Source of the DNA: Streptomyces sp. NBC_00659 | GTDB taxonomy: Bacteria; Actinomycetota; Actinomycetes; Streptomycetales; Streptomycetaceae | Assembly (NCBI RefSeq): GCF_036226925.1 | Contig: NZ_CP109031.1 | Coordinates: 9,176,001 to 9,240,000 of the forward strand | DNA: 64,000 nt | Direction: 5' to 3' | Shown: in pieces, positions 51,573 through 59,841 of the stretch | How the letters are laid out: the number at the start of each line of letters is the position of its first letter | How positions within the stretch are numbered: the stretch's first letter is position 1 | The notes under the pieces: model-generated | What the model was told of the DNA's origin: nothing | The model's database searches: none | The model's input: the letters and a program-made list of their open reading frames with translations, nothing else | Translations under genes and position numbers: made by a program

Positions 51573-52149
51573 ATGAATCGCATCTGGGCCGGCATCGACG
51601 CTGGCAAGGGCCACCACCACTGCTTCGTCATCGACGGGGAGGGCACCAAGCTGTTATCGAGGCGGGTGGCCAATGACGAGCCTGACCTCTTGCTGCTGAT
51701 CACCGATGTTCTCGCCCTGGGCGACGAGGTGATCTGGGCCATCGACCTTGCCGATGGCGGGGCCGCTCTCGTCATCGCTCTCCTGCTCAACCACGACCAG
51801 GAGGTGCTCTACATCCCCGGCCGGACCGTGAACCGGGCCACGGCCGGCTACCGCGGCGAAGGCAAGACCGATGGCACCGGCTCCCAGGGACTCAGGCAAG
51901 GTCAGCGGTAACCGACACCGGCCGAAGCGATATCGCCGACGTCTGCAACGGGCCCTGTTCCTTGCCGCCATGAGCAGCATCACTTGCTGCTCGGAATCAC
52001 GCTGGTACTACGACCGCAAACGGGCCGAGGGCAAGAGGCACTCGCAAGCAGTCCTGGCGCTGGCCTGGCGACGAGTTAACGTCCTGTGGCCACTTCTCCG
52101 AGACCAGCGGCCCTACGAACTCATGCCACCGGCAGCAACCGCCCAATAG
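51573..52149 (+). pseudogene. IS110-family transposase, internally deleted
   Basis: From 51573 MNRIWAGIDAGKGHHHCFVIDGEG and ALGDEVIWAIDLADGGAALVIALLL are the DEDD N-terminus of IS110 transposases. After GYRGEGKTDGTGSQ the frame ends at 51911. At about 51871 another frame begins APAPRDSGKVSGNRHRPKRYRRRLQRALFLAAMSS, then SRWYYDRKRAEGKRHSQAVLALAWRRVNVLWPLLRD, which is the C-terminal helix region. Most of the middle, including the serine domain, is missing. A sequence gcttgacaacggcattgaga like a typical IS110 right end lies at 52685-52704. Confidence 0.75.
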
Positions 52150-52240
52150 GGCTACTCGCCGATCGCAAACCTGATCGACCAAAGCAGACTTCTCAGGGAG
52201 GATCCCATCAGCATTGACCCATGGCGCTGAGGAGATCCCT

Positions 52241-52660
52241 GTGATCACACAAGGAGTACAGGTCACAGGCCGGTGCAGTGCCTGCGGAGGTACGACGACC
52301 TGCGATGTCGGCCAGTTCTTCGACCGCGGCATGCTCTGTTGGGGCACCGAAGGGCGATGCGTGGACTGCCCGAATGGGTGGTGCGAGGAAGACAGCGGCC
52401 CCGTCACGCCCGAGAACATTCGACAGCCTCTGCTGCAAGTGCACGGGCCAGCGCGGCTTCTCCTGTCTGGAGACGTACCGAGCCTTGTTCCCGTGCTGCA
52501 GGCCCTCCGGAGTGCACGGGAACTGTCCCTGGGCGAAGCACGAGCGCAGGCAACGGAGCTCGCCGAAGCCGGTCTTATCGGCACGCTCGTCGAGATGGAG
52601 GTCCTGGCGGTTCACCTTCGGAGACGAGCTATCGCGGTGAGCGTTGAACCAGCGGCGTAG
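52241..52660 (+). CDS. Cys-rich uncharacterised protein
   Basis: A protein of 139 residues from GTG 52241, six bases after GAGGAG. The first 60 residues carry CSACGGTTTC, CWGTEGRCVDCPNGWC, two or three metal-binding or disulfide pairs, and the rest is helical (LLQVHGPARLLLSGDVPSLVPVLQALRSARELSLGEARAQATELAEAGL). I know similar Streptomyces proteins only as hypothetical. It lies between the IS110 relic and an IS110-end-like string, so it may have been captured by the element. Confidence 0.6.
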   Translation: MITQGVQVTGRCSACGGTTTCDVGQFFDRGMLCWGTEGRCVDCPNGWCEEDSGPVTPENIRQPLLQVHGPARLLLSGDVPSLVPVLQALRSARELSLGEARAQATELAEAGLIGTLVEMEVLAVHLRRRAIAVSVEPAA

Positions 52661-52727
52661 CCCCGTCTGGACAGCACCCGCGCGGCTTGACAACGGCATT
52701 GAGAAGTCTGTGGGCGCTGGGTTCCGT

Positions 52728-53486
52728 TCAGCTGTGGGTGGTGGCTGATCGCACGACGGTCAGGCCGCACAGGTATGGCTCGTCGAGTTCGCCTTCGGGG
52801 AAGGTCCGAGCCAGTGCGGTGCGGTTCATGTCGAGGAGTTCGGCCCGCTCGATGGGGTCCATGACCGTGAAGTGCGAGTGGGTGGCGAGGTATCTGGTGT
52901 GCTCCTCGACGGTGATCTGGCGCGACCACGGGATCTCGCGGGTAGCCACGTGGACCGGGAACGAGGCGAGCAGCTCGGCCACGGTTGCCGGGTAGTTGCG
53001 GGTGAAGGGTGCGAGTCGGGCATCCTCCGCTGCGACCCACGGGACGCGGACGTCGGCCTGGTTCCACCACAGGGCCAGCACGCCGTGCGGGCGTAACACA
53101 CGCAGCGCTTCGGGGACGGAGCGGGCCGGGTCGGTCCAGTGCCAGGCTTGGGCGTAGGTGATCACGTCGAAGCTGCCTGCGGCGAATGGCAGGCAGTTCC
53201 CCTCGCCCCGCACCAGCGGGATCTCCGGCTCGGCCGCGCGTAGCTCGGCCGCCATACCGGCGCCCGGCTCCAGGGCGACGACGTGGGCGCCTCGTTCGCG
53301 CATCAGCCGAGTGGCGATGCCGGTGCCGGCTCCGCAGTCCAGTACGTCGGCGCAGGCCAGCGGTCGGCCGGCGAGTTCCTCAACGGCGTCGAAGAGGGCC
53401 GACGGATAGTCCGGCCGGGTGGCAGCGTACTGAGTGGCAACAGTGTCGAAGGACAGGGCGCGGGCATGGTTCGCGTGAGATGCCAT
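52728..53486 (-). CDS. Class I SAM-dependent methyltransferase
   Basis: A protein of 252 residues. Motif I is VLDCGAGTGIATRLMRERGAHVVALEPGAGMAAELR, post-I and II are FDVITYAQAWHWTDPA and ALRVLRPHGVLALWWNQADVR. This is the Methyltransf_11/ubiE-like group with the WHW loop found in Streptomyces resistance and small-molecule methyltransferases. Substrate unknown. It is divergent from the kinase gene with 257 bases between. Confidence 0.9.
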   Translation of the reverse strand: MASHANHARALSFDTVATQYAATRPDYPSALFDAVEELAGRPLACADVLDCGAGTGIATRLMRERGAHVVALEPGAGMAAELRAAEPEIPLVRGEGNCLPFAAGSFDVITYAQAWHWTDPARSVPEALRVLRPHGVLALWWNQADVRVPWVAAEDARLAPFTRNYPATVAELLASFPVHVATREIPWSRQITVEEHTRYLATHSHFTVMDPIERAELLDMNRTALARTFPEGELDEPYLCGLTVVRSATTHS

Positions 53487-53743
53487 GCCCGTGATCTTTC
53501 CGGGTGTTGCCAGAACTCAGCAACACTGCCCTCCGGGAAAACCGGGCGTTCCCCGCTCTGAGCGACAAGTGGTGTCAGCTCCCACGTACAAAACCAAGCC
53601 TCAACGGCATCCCGAGGCCCCCAGTCACGCCACATCTCACCGGCTCCGACATGGGAGGGTGACTCTGGCCCCGTCCCGGTGTCTGCTCAAGCCGTTGAAC
53701 AAGAGGCGGGGCACGGTTGAAGGAGTTAGTGAAGGGCCCTGAC

Positions 53744-54799
53744 ATGTCCCGCGGTGCTCGTCTGGCCGCCCATGGCACCGTTTCTACATCGCTGGCGCTG
53801 CGCAGTGACCGCAGTCTGCGCGAGTTCGTGGAAGCCGGCGCACCGCTGGGGTCGGGCATCGGCGGGAAAACAGTCCTGCTGGAGGTCGAAGGAACCCGGG
53901 TCTTCGTCAAGCAGGTACGGCTGACCGATCTGGAACGACGGCCGGAGCACGTTCACTCCACCGCGAATCTGTTCGGACTCCCGGACTTTTGCCACTACGG
54001 CATCGGCACCATCGGTGGCCCGGGGTTCGGGGCCTGGCGGGAGCTGACCGCGCACGCCATGACGACGAACTGGGTGGTCGCGGGAGACTACGAGGGCTTT
54101 CCCCTGATGTACCACTGGCGAGTAATACAAGACTCTGGCCAGCCGCTGCCCGAGGAACTGGCCGATGTGGACCGAGCTGTCGCCTACTGGGGAGGCGGAT
54201 CAGCGGTACGCCGGCGGATCGAAGCTCTCCAGCAGTCCACGGCAAGCCTCGTGCTGTTCCTGGAGTACATCCCGCAGAACCTGCACAACTGGCTGGGCGT
54301 CCAGATCGGGGTCGGCGACGAGGCAGCCGGGCGGGCCTGCGCCATGGTCGACGACGAGCTGAAAGCCGGCATCTCGTTCATGAACGCCCGCGGACTTCTG
54401 CACTTCGACGCCCACTTCGAGAACATCCTCACCGACGGTCGACAGCTCTTCTTCACCGACTACGGCCTCGCGATCTCCTCACGCTTCGACCTCACACAGG
54501 ACGAGGCCTACTTCTTCGACCAGCACCGCACCTACGACCGCTGCTACACCGTCACACACCTGGTGAGCTGGCTAGCCGTCGCTCTCTACGGACACAAACC
54601 GGAAGAACGCAAAGCGTTCGTGCATGCGTGCGCCCAGGGGGTGCCACCGGAGGGGGTTCCAGCGTCGATCGCGGCGCTCCTTGTCCGTCACGCGCCGGTT
54701 GCCGCAGTGATGGGAAACTTCTATCGCGAATTTCAGCAGGAGAGTCGAACAACTCCCCATCCACTGGCAACGATCTGTCGTATAGGGCGAAGTACGTGA
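53744..54799 (+). CDS. Atypical protein-kinase-like protein
   Basis: A protein of 351 residues from ATG 53744. VFVKQVRLT supplies a beta-3 lysine after KTVLLEVEG; the catalytic loop reads GLLHFDAHFENILTDG, so HxD with the Asn five residues on, and the metal motif is FFTDYGLAIS (DYG in place of DFG). LVLFLEYIPQNLHNW marks the hinge. There is no HRD Arg, no clear activation segment and no membrane anchor. It may phosphorylate proteins or small molecules; alternatively it is a pseudokinase. Confidence 0.75.
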   Translation: MSRGARLAAHGTVSTSLALRSDRSLREFVEAGAPLGSGIGGKTVLLEVEGTRVFVKQVRLTDLERRPEHVHSTANLFGLPDFCHYGIGTIGGPGFGAWRELTAHAMTTNWVVAGDYEGFPLMYHWRVIQDSGQPLPEELADVDRAVAYWGGGSAVRRRIEALQQSTASLVLFLEYIPQNLHNWLGVQIGVGDEAAGRACAMVDDELKAGISFMNARGLLHFDAHFENILTDGRQLFFTDYGLAISSRFDLTQDEAYFFDQHRTYDRCYTVTHLVSWLAVALYGHKPEERKAFVHACAQGVPPEGVPASIAALLVRHAPVAAVMGNFYREFQQESRTTPHPLATICRIGRST

Positions 54800-54813
54800 T
54801 CAGCGGCGGCCGG

Positions 54814-55266
54814 TCACAGGCGGGTGGTGAACCGCCCGTTGGGTAGCCTCCGTAACCAGCTGCGGTCGACGAGTCTGGCCAGCTTCCCGCGCAGCGGTTC
54901 CAGCCTGGCCCGCACATTGACGTCCACTCCCAACATCTCGCCGATCTGCCGGGCCATGACCGGTCCAGCGGCCTGCTGCACGCCGGCGAGAATGCGCTGG
55001 TAATCCAGCGGAAGTACGCTCTCCTCCACATCCGTTGTGCGGTGTGGGATCAGCATGACCGCCCGTCCACCCACCTGCGCGGGCACCGGCGAGGCCGAGA
55101 CGCGCTCGTCAGCAATTTGTTCGCTCACCTGCTCAAGGACCCGTTCGGCGACAGCAAGTTCGTCTCGCTCGGCCCTCACCTCCGCCAGCTGCTTGGCCAG
55201 CTGTTCTTCGAGTTCGTCCAGTTCCGCGTGCCGCGCGGTGATCCGTTCCAACAGCTCGGGATCCAT
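54814..55266 (-). CDS. Coiled-coil and winged-helix-like small protein
   Basis: A protein of 150 residues. Residues 1-55 (ARHAELDELEEQLAKQLAEVRAERDELAVAERVLEQVSEQI) are a heptad coiled coil; the last 70 residues (LPLDYQRILAGVQQAAGPVMARQIGEMLGV ... VRARLEPLRGKLARLVDRSWLRRLPNGRF) look like a winged helix. Such proteins occur in many copies in actinobacteria, often near mobile elements; the function is unknown. It ends near the kinase stop and starts 26 bases from the IS701-like left end. Confidence 0.6.
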   Translation of the reverse strand: MDPELLERITARHAELDELEEQLAKQLAEVRAERDELAVAERVLEQVSEQIADERVSASPVPAQVGGRAVMLIPHRTTDVEESVLPLDYQRILAGVQQAAGPVMARQIGEMLGVDVNVRARLEPLRGKLARLVDRSWLRRLPNGRFTTRL

Positions 55267-55410
55267 GCACCGGATCGTAAATGGCTGCCTAAGTAGTCCA
55301 GCCGTAGATCGTGATCTTCATGGTGAGGGGAGCCGAGGCGGCAGGTGGCCAGCGTCGATCATCTCGCCCGAGATCGTCCACGCCGTCGCGGGCGTAGGCT
55401 CCTTCTTCGT

Positions 55411-55815
55411 CTACCCGAGTTCACCGAGACGGAGGGCGTCCCTTATCTCGCTGAGCTTCGCGGTCGATGCGGGGGTCCGCTCCCGCGCTTGTTCAGCGAG
55501 TCGGAGGGCGTCGTCAATCTCGCTGAGCTTCGCGGAGGACAGGGCGGCCTCCCGCTCTATCAGGTCGTCCCGGGACACAGTGGTCAGCCACGTGCACGGG
55601 GTGAAGCCTGGACGCGGGAACGCGAGCCGCAGCACGCCATCGAACGGCAGTCCTTCACCGGCGCCCACCATCACTTCGATGCCCAGACCGCTGATGTCGA
55701 CGCCCGCTGGAGCGACGACCTGCATCACCCGGATCCCGGACGTTTCCTCTCCCGACAGCAGTACGACCAACCTCCGCTCGTCGAACTGAACCCACCAGAC
55801 TTCGCCACGTTGCAC
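55411..55815 (-). CDS. PemK/MazF-like endoribonuclease toxin inside IS701-type element
   Basis: A protein of 134 residues from GTG 55815 with GGAGG five bases upstream. VQRGEVWWVQFDERRLVVLLSGEETSGIRVMQVVAP and FDGVLRLAFPRPGFTPCTWLTTVSRDDLIERE follow the PemK/MazF fold. The conserved Arg and Thr/Ser of the RNA-cleaving site are plausible at RPGF and LTTV but not proven. The last 40 residues repeat: SSAKLSEIDDALRLAEQ then STAKLSEIRDALRLGE. No antitoxin gene is recognisable inside the element. Confidence 0.7.
   Translation of the reverse strand: MQRGEVWWVQFDERRLVVLLSGEETSGIRVMQVVAPAGVDISGLGIEVMVGAGEGLPFDGVLRLAFPRPGFTPCTWLTTVSRDDLIEREAALSSAKLSEIDDALRLAEQARERTPASTAKLSEIRDALRLGELG
55426..55535 (-). 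repeat. 72-bp tandem duplication at the 3' end of the MazF-like gene
   Basis: The 38-bp blocks 55426-55463 and 55498-55535 are nearly identical, offset 72 bases, and encode AKLSEIRDALRL and AKLSEIDDALRL. The 24-codon unit has been duplicated once within the coding sequence. Confidence 0.8.
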
Positions 55816-55877
55816 AAGTCCTCCAGATACAGGACGCAGGCAGACGCTGCGCGACCCTGACGCGCTGTGGAGACGGG

Positions 55878-55932
55878 TGCGGCCACCGTTGATCATCGAC
55901 GCGTGAAGACAAACGATCATGCGGTGGCCGCA
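55878..55932. promoter_or_regulatory. 11-bp inverted repeat between mazF-like gene and transposase
   Basis: TGCGGCCACCG at 55878-55888 and its inverse CGGTGGCCGCA at 55922-55932 flank 33 bases that themselves hold GATCAT twice. The repeat lies over the start of the transposase and just upstream of the divergent MazF-like gene, so it is a candidate shared operator or an inner element end. Confidence 0.5.
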
Positions 55933-57220
55933 GGTCACAGCGTAGACCCTGGCCGCTGGCAGGAAGCGTTCGAGGGCCTGATGAGCCGGATAGCGGGACG
56001 GTTCACGCGGGTGGAATCCCGGCGCCGGGCCCGGAAGTTGGTACTCGGCCTGCTGTCGGACCTGCCGCGCAAGAACTGCTGGACCATCGCCGAGTGGGCC
56101 GGGGACAGAACCCCGGGACGGCATGCAGCACCTGCTCGGGCGGGCCAAGTGGGACGCCGACCAGGTCCCCGACGACGTGCGCGCCTACGTGGTCGAGCAT
56201 TTGGACGACGACGAGGCAGTCCTGGTCGTCGACGAGACCGGCGACGTGAAGAAGGGCACCGACACTGTCGGTGCCCAGCGGCAGTACACCGGCACCGCGG
56301 GCAGGATCGAGAACGCCCAGGTCGCCGTCTATGTGGTCTACGCCGGCCGCCGCGGGCACGCCGCGGTGGACCGGGAACTGTACGTTCCGCGTTCCTGGAC
56401 CTCCGACCCCGACCGCTGCCGGGCAGCCGGCCTTGGTGACAAGACGGAGTTCGCGACCAAGCCGGAGCTGGCCGCTCGCATGGTCACCCGATTCCTGGAC
56501 GCCGGCCACCGGGCCGCCTGGGTCGCGGGAGACGAGGTCTACGGCGGCAACCCGAGGCTGCGCGCCGCGCTGGAGGAACGTGGCACCGGCTACGTCCTCG
56601 CGGTGGCCTGCTCGCACGAAGTCACCACAGGCTCCGGGAAGTTTCGCGCCGACATGCTGGCCAGGAAGGTGCCCAAGAGGGCCTGGCAGAAGCTGTCCGC
56701 AGGGGCCGGAGCCAAAGGCCACCGCTTCTACGACTGGGCCGTCATCGACCTGACCGGTCCCCGGCCCGGCAGCCGCCAATTGCTGATCCGGCGTAACCGC
56801 ACTACCGGCGAACTCGCCTACTACCGCTGCTATTCGACCGCACCGGTACCGCTTGCCGAGCTGGTGCGAGTCGCTGGATCAAGATGGCGGGTGGAGGAGT
56901 TCTTCCAGTCCGGAAAGGGCCTGGCCGCCCTGGACGAGCACCAGGTCCGCCGCTACCCGTCCTGGTCGCGCTGGGTCACCCTTGCCATGCTCGCCCACGC
57001 CTTCCTAGCCGTCGTCCGCGCGGACGAACACGCCCGCCACCTCGCACCCGGCACCCTCATACCGCTCACCTGCAACGAGATCCAGCGCCTGTTCATCACC
57101 CTCGTCGTCCGGCTGCCCGCACTCGACGCCGCCCACCGGCTCCGCTGGTCCCACTGGCGACGCCGCCACCAAGCACGATCACAGACCAGCCACTATCGGC
57201 GACAAGCCGCTCAAGCATGA
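55903..57220 (+). pseudogene. IS701-type transposase, frameshifted
   Basis: From GTG 55903 the frame reads VDPGRWQEAFEGLMSRIAGRFTRVESRRRARKLVLGLLSDLPRKNCWTIAEWAGDRTP; an extra G near 56116 shifts to DGMQHLLGRAKWDADQVPDDVRAYVVEHL. The DDE features of IS701 are present: VLVVDETGDVKKG, WVAGDEVYGGNPRLRAAL and a later WRVEEFFQSGKGLAALDEHQVRRYPSWSRWVTLAMLAHAFLAVV. The stop lies inside the right repeat. A single-base shift suggests recent inactivation or a slippage site. Confidence 0.85.
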
Positions 57221-57246
57221 AGATCACGATCTACGGCTGGAGTACT

Positions 57247-57700
57247 AGCCCCAGCGAGCAGGAACCAGCGAACTGTCCGGCTCTGTCAGACGATCTACTC
57301 CGCAGACAGCCGCCCACGACCAGCGTGAGCACTTCGAGAGCCGGTCACACCAGACCTCTGACCTGCTTCTTCAGGTTGGCGGAGGCTCACTGTGCGGGTA
57401 GCTCGGGACAGGGGCGGTACCTGCCGATCGGGCAGGTACCGCCCGATGAAATCCCCTTCATCGCCCTTCAGTTGCACCCGCGTCGTGCAGGATGCGCTAC
57501 CGGATCCGCTCCATGGCGCGGAACGGTCCGCCGGATCGATCACGACTCGATACCCGCCCTGGATGGGCGGGCGGGGTGGCGCATCCCCTTTGAGAGCTAC
57601 AGGGATTGTCCATGTGGGGGTGACTCGCGGACGTCGGCGCGTCCCTAGCGTGGTTGTCAGGTCGCCACCGGTGCGACCACCACCACAAGGGGAGGCCACG
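57247..57700 (+). promoter_or_regulatory. Leader of CPBP operon with tandem hairpins
   Basis: No gene is seen here. At 57412-57444 a perfect 14-bp stem (gggcggtacctgcc / ggcaggtaccgccc) with a 5-base loop is followed at once by a smaller one at 57445-57462 (gatgaa / ttcatc). They could end transcription from the IS or act as a leader structure of the following operon. AAGGGGAGG precedes the CPBP start. Confidence 0.55.
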
Positions 57701-58579
57701 ATGGGTACGACGTCCACCGCACCGCACGACACAGGCTCCGGCCCGGACGAAGACGGCGACGGCTGGGGCGGCCGTTTCGGCCGGATCGTTCGATCTCCAC
57801 TCGGCTGGATGCTGACAGGCATGGTCGGTGTCGGTCTCGTCTCGGGCCTGACCGCGACGGGCCCCGGTCCGGTGCCGGCGCTGGGAGCGGCTGCCGCGGT
57901 GGCGGTGTACTGGGCGGTCATGCGCTTCGTCGCACGACGCCCCACGCCGGAGATCGCCCGGCGTGGGGCCGGCCGGGAGGTGTTGCTCGGCGGCGGGATC
58001 GGTCTGGGCTTCATCCTCGTGTCCGCACTCCTGATCACGGCTCTCGGGGGCTACTCGTTCTCCTGGGCGGGCAACGGCTTCGTGTCGGTCGTGTGGTCCG
58101 CGGTCATGGTGCAGATTGGCGCCGCGGTCACCGAGGAGCTGCTGTTCCGCGGTCTCGCCCTGCAGGCTCTGGAGCAGTTGTGGGGCAGCCGGGCCGCCGT
58201 CGCGATCACCGCGTTGTTCTTCGGCGTCGCCCACCTGGGGGCTCCGGGTGCCAGTGGGCGGAGCCTGGTGGCGATCGCTCTCGAGGCGGGCGTCATGCTC
58301 GGTGCCGCGTTCCTGTGGCGGCGTAGCATCTGGTTCGTCGTGGGTCTGCACTTCGCCTGGAACACTGTCGAGCAGCTGCTCGGCGTCCCGGTCTCCGGAC
58401 ACACCCCCGAGGCTCTGTACACCGTCGACGTCCATGGTTCCACCCTGTTGACCGGCGACGGCTTCGGCCTGGAGACGTCGATCGTGCCCATCGTCCTCGG
58501 TGTACTGATCACCGTCCCGATGGCCGTCCTCGCCCACCGGAACGGCCGACTGCTGCCCCGGCGGCGGGCCCGGCACTGA
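57701..58579 (+). CDS. CPBP intramembrane metalloprotease
   Basis: A protein of 292 residues with about seven membrane helices. The CPBP (CAAX-like, Rce1-type) motifs are EELLFRGLALQAL near residue 145 with the catalytic Glu pair, FFGVAHLG with the ligand His, and GLHFAWNTVEQLL near 217. A polar N-terminus rich in Asp and Gly precedes the first helix. It is followed by a histidine kinase 26 bases on, so the protease may take part in the same signalling event by cleaving a membrane target. Confidence 0.88.
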   Translation: MGTTSTAPHDTGSGPDEDGDGWGGRFGRIVRSPLGWMLTGMVGVGLVSGLTATGPGPVPALGAAAAVAVYWAVMRFVARRPTPEIARRGAGREVLLGGGIGLGFILVSALLITALGGYSFSWAGNGFVSVVWSAVMVQIGAAVTEELLFRGLALQALEQLWGSRAAVAITALFFGVAHLGAPGASGRSLVAIALEAGVMLGAAFLWRRSIWFVVGLHFAWNTVEQLLGVPVSGHTPEALYTVDVHGSTLLTGDGFGLETSIVPIVLGVLITVPMAVLAHRNGRLLPRRRARH

Positions 58580-58607
58580 GACAGGCCGACTGGAGGAAAC
58601 GGAAGTG

Positions 58608-59837
58608 ATGTCCCGTCAGGCGCTCTGGAGTCCCCCGCCCCTCCGGGCATTACGTGACTGGTGGAGCGAGCGGGATGCCTCCGTCAAGGACGGCGTCCTC
58701 GCTCTGGTGCTCACCCTGCTGGCCTTCGTGCCGACCCTGTCGAACATCGGGGGGCAGATCGGCGACCTGCCCGAGCGGCCGGCGAACGCGCTGGGCATCG
58801 GGCTGATCCTGGCCCAGACCCTGCCGGCGGCGGTCCGCCGCCGGTGGCCCGCGGCCTGTCTGGCCGTCACCGCGGGCGCGTTCGCCGTGCACCAGGCGCT
58901 GGGTTTCGCGACGACGTTCGGGAGTCTGGGACTGTATCTCGCCCTGTACTCCGCCGGGGCCCATCAGGTCGGCCTCCGCCGCGCCGTGACCGTCGTGGCG
59001 AGTGCGGCGTACGCCGTACTGGCCGTCGTCCTGCACCACCTCGGCTCACCACAGGAAATCCCGGACTATCTCGCGTTCTATCTGACTCTGGCCGCGATCT
59101 GGCTGGTGGGGAGTGTCGTGCGCATGCGGCGAGGGGAAGAGGTGGAGCGGCGGCGGCTGGCCGCCGAGGTGGCCACGGCCGCCGAGCGGGCACGGATCGC
59201 GCGCGAACTGCACGACGTGGTCACCCACCACGTGACGGCCATGGTGGTCCAGTCCGACGCGGCGCAGTTCCTGCTCACGTCGGCGCCGGAACGGGCCGGG
59301 GAGGGACTGGCGGCCGTCAGCGACACCGGCCGTCGGGCTCTGACGGAGCTGCGGTACCTGCTCGGTGTGCTGGAGGCGACCGGTGAGTCCGCGGTCGCCG
59401 ACCCGGCGCGTGCGGACCGGGCCCCGACCCTGGGACGGGTGGTGGACCTGGTCGAACAGGCCCGCAGGTCGGGTCAGTCGGTCGAGTTCAGCGAGCAGGG
59501 CGAGCGGCGGGCGCAGTCCGTGGACGTGGAGCTGGCCGCGTACCGGGTGGTGCAGGAGGCGCTCACCAACGCGATGAAGCACGCGGCAGGGCAGACGGCA
59601 CACGTCATGGTCGGGCACCGCGAGGAGCACGTCGAGATCAAGGTGACGACCGAGGCACCCGCCGCCTCCCCGGCGACCGTACCGGTCCCGCGGAAGCCTG
59701 GCCCAGCGGGCGGACGAGGTCTGGCCGGGCTGCGTGCACGGGTGGGGATGCTCGATGGTGAACTGGAGGCCGGACCCCGGCCCGAGGGCGGGTTCGAGGT
59801 CCGCGCAACGATTCCGTCCAAGCCCGTTCAGGAGTGA
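58608..59837 (+). CDS. Sensor histidine kinase (HisKA_3)
   Basis: A protein of 409 residues, ATG at 58608 (GTG 58605 also possible), with GGAGG upstream. Four or five membrane helices occupy residues 30-160. The phosphoacceptor is in ARIARELHDVVTHHVTAMVVQSDAAQ, His near residue 201, and the ATP domain has YRVVQEALTNAMKHA and a G-box GGRGLAGLRARV. This is the NarL-linked, DesK-like type. The response regulator begins five bases after the stop. Confidence 0.92.
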   Translation: MSRQALWSPPPLRALRDWWSERDASVKDGVLALVLTLLAFVPTLSNIGGQIGDLPERPANALGIGLILAQTLPAAVRRRWPAACLAVTAGAFAVHQALGFATTFGSLGLYLALYSAGAHQVGLRRAVTVVASAAYAVLAVVLHHLGSPQEIPDYLAFYLTLAAIWLVGSVVRMRRGEEVERRRLAAEVATAAERARIARELHDVVTHHVTAMVVQSDAAQFLLTSAPERAGEGLAAVSDTGRRALTELRYLLGVLEATGESAVADPARADRAPTLGRVVDLVEQARRSGQSVEFSEQGERRAQSVDVELAAYRVVQEALTNAMKHAAGQTAHVMVGHREEHVEIKVTTEAPAASPATVPVPRKPGPAGGRGLAGLRARVGMLDGELEAGPRPEGGFEVRATIPSKPVQE

Positions 59838-59841
59838 CCCC

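Larger units (their letters stand above)
55292..57246 (+). mobile_element. IS701-type element with MazF-like passenger gene
   Basis: A left end at 55292-55322 and right end at 57216-57246 are inverted 31-bp repeats identical at 30 positions (agtagtccagccgtagatcg... against its complement). They enclose a frameshifted IS701-type transposase and, on the opposite strand, a MazF/PemK-like gene. CTA flanks the left end and CTAG the right, suggesting a short target duplication, though the exact limit is uncertain. Unit length is 1,955 bases, longer than usual IS701 elements. Confidence 0.82.
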
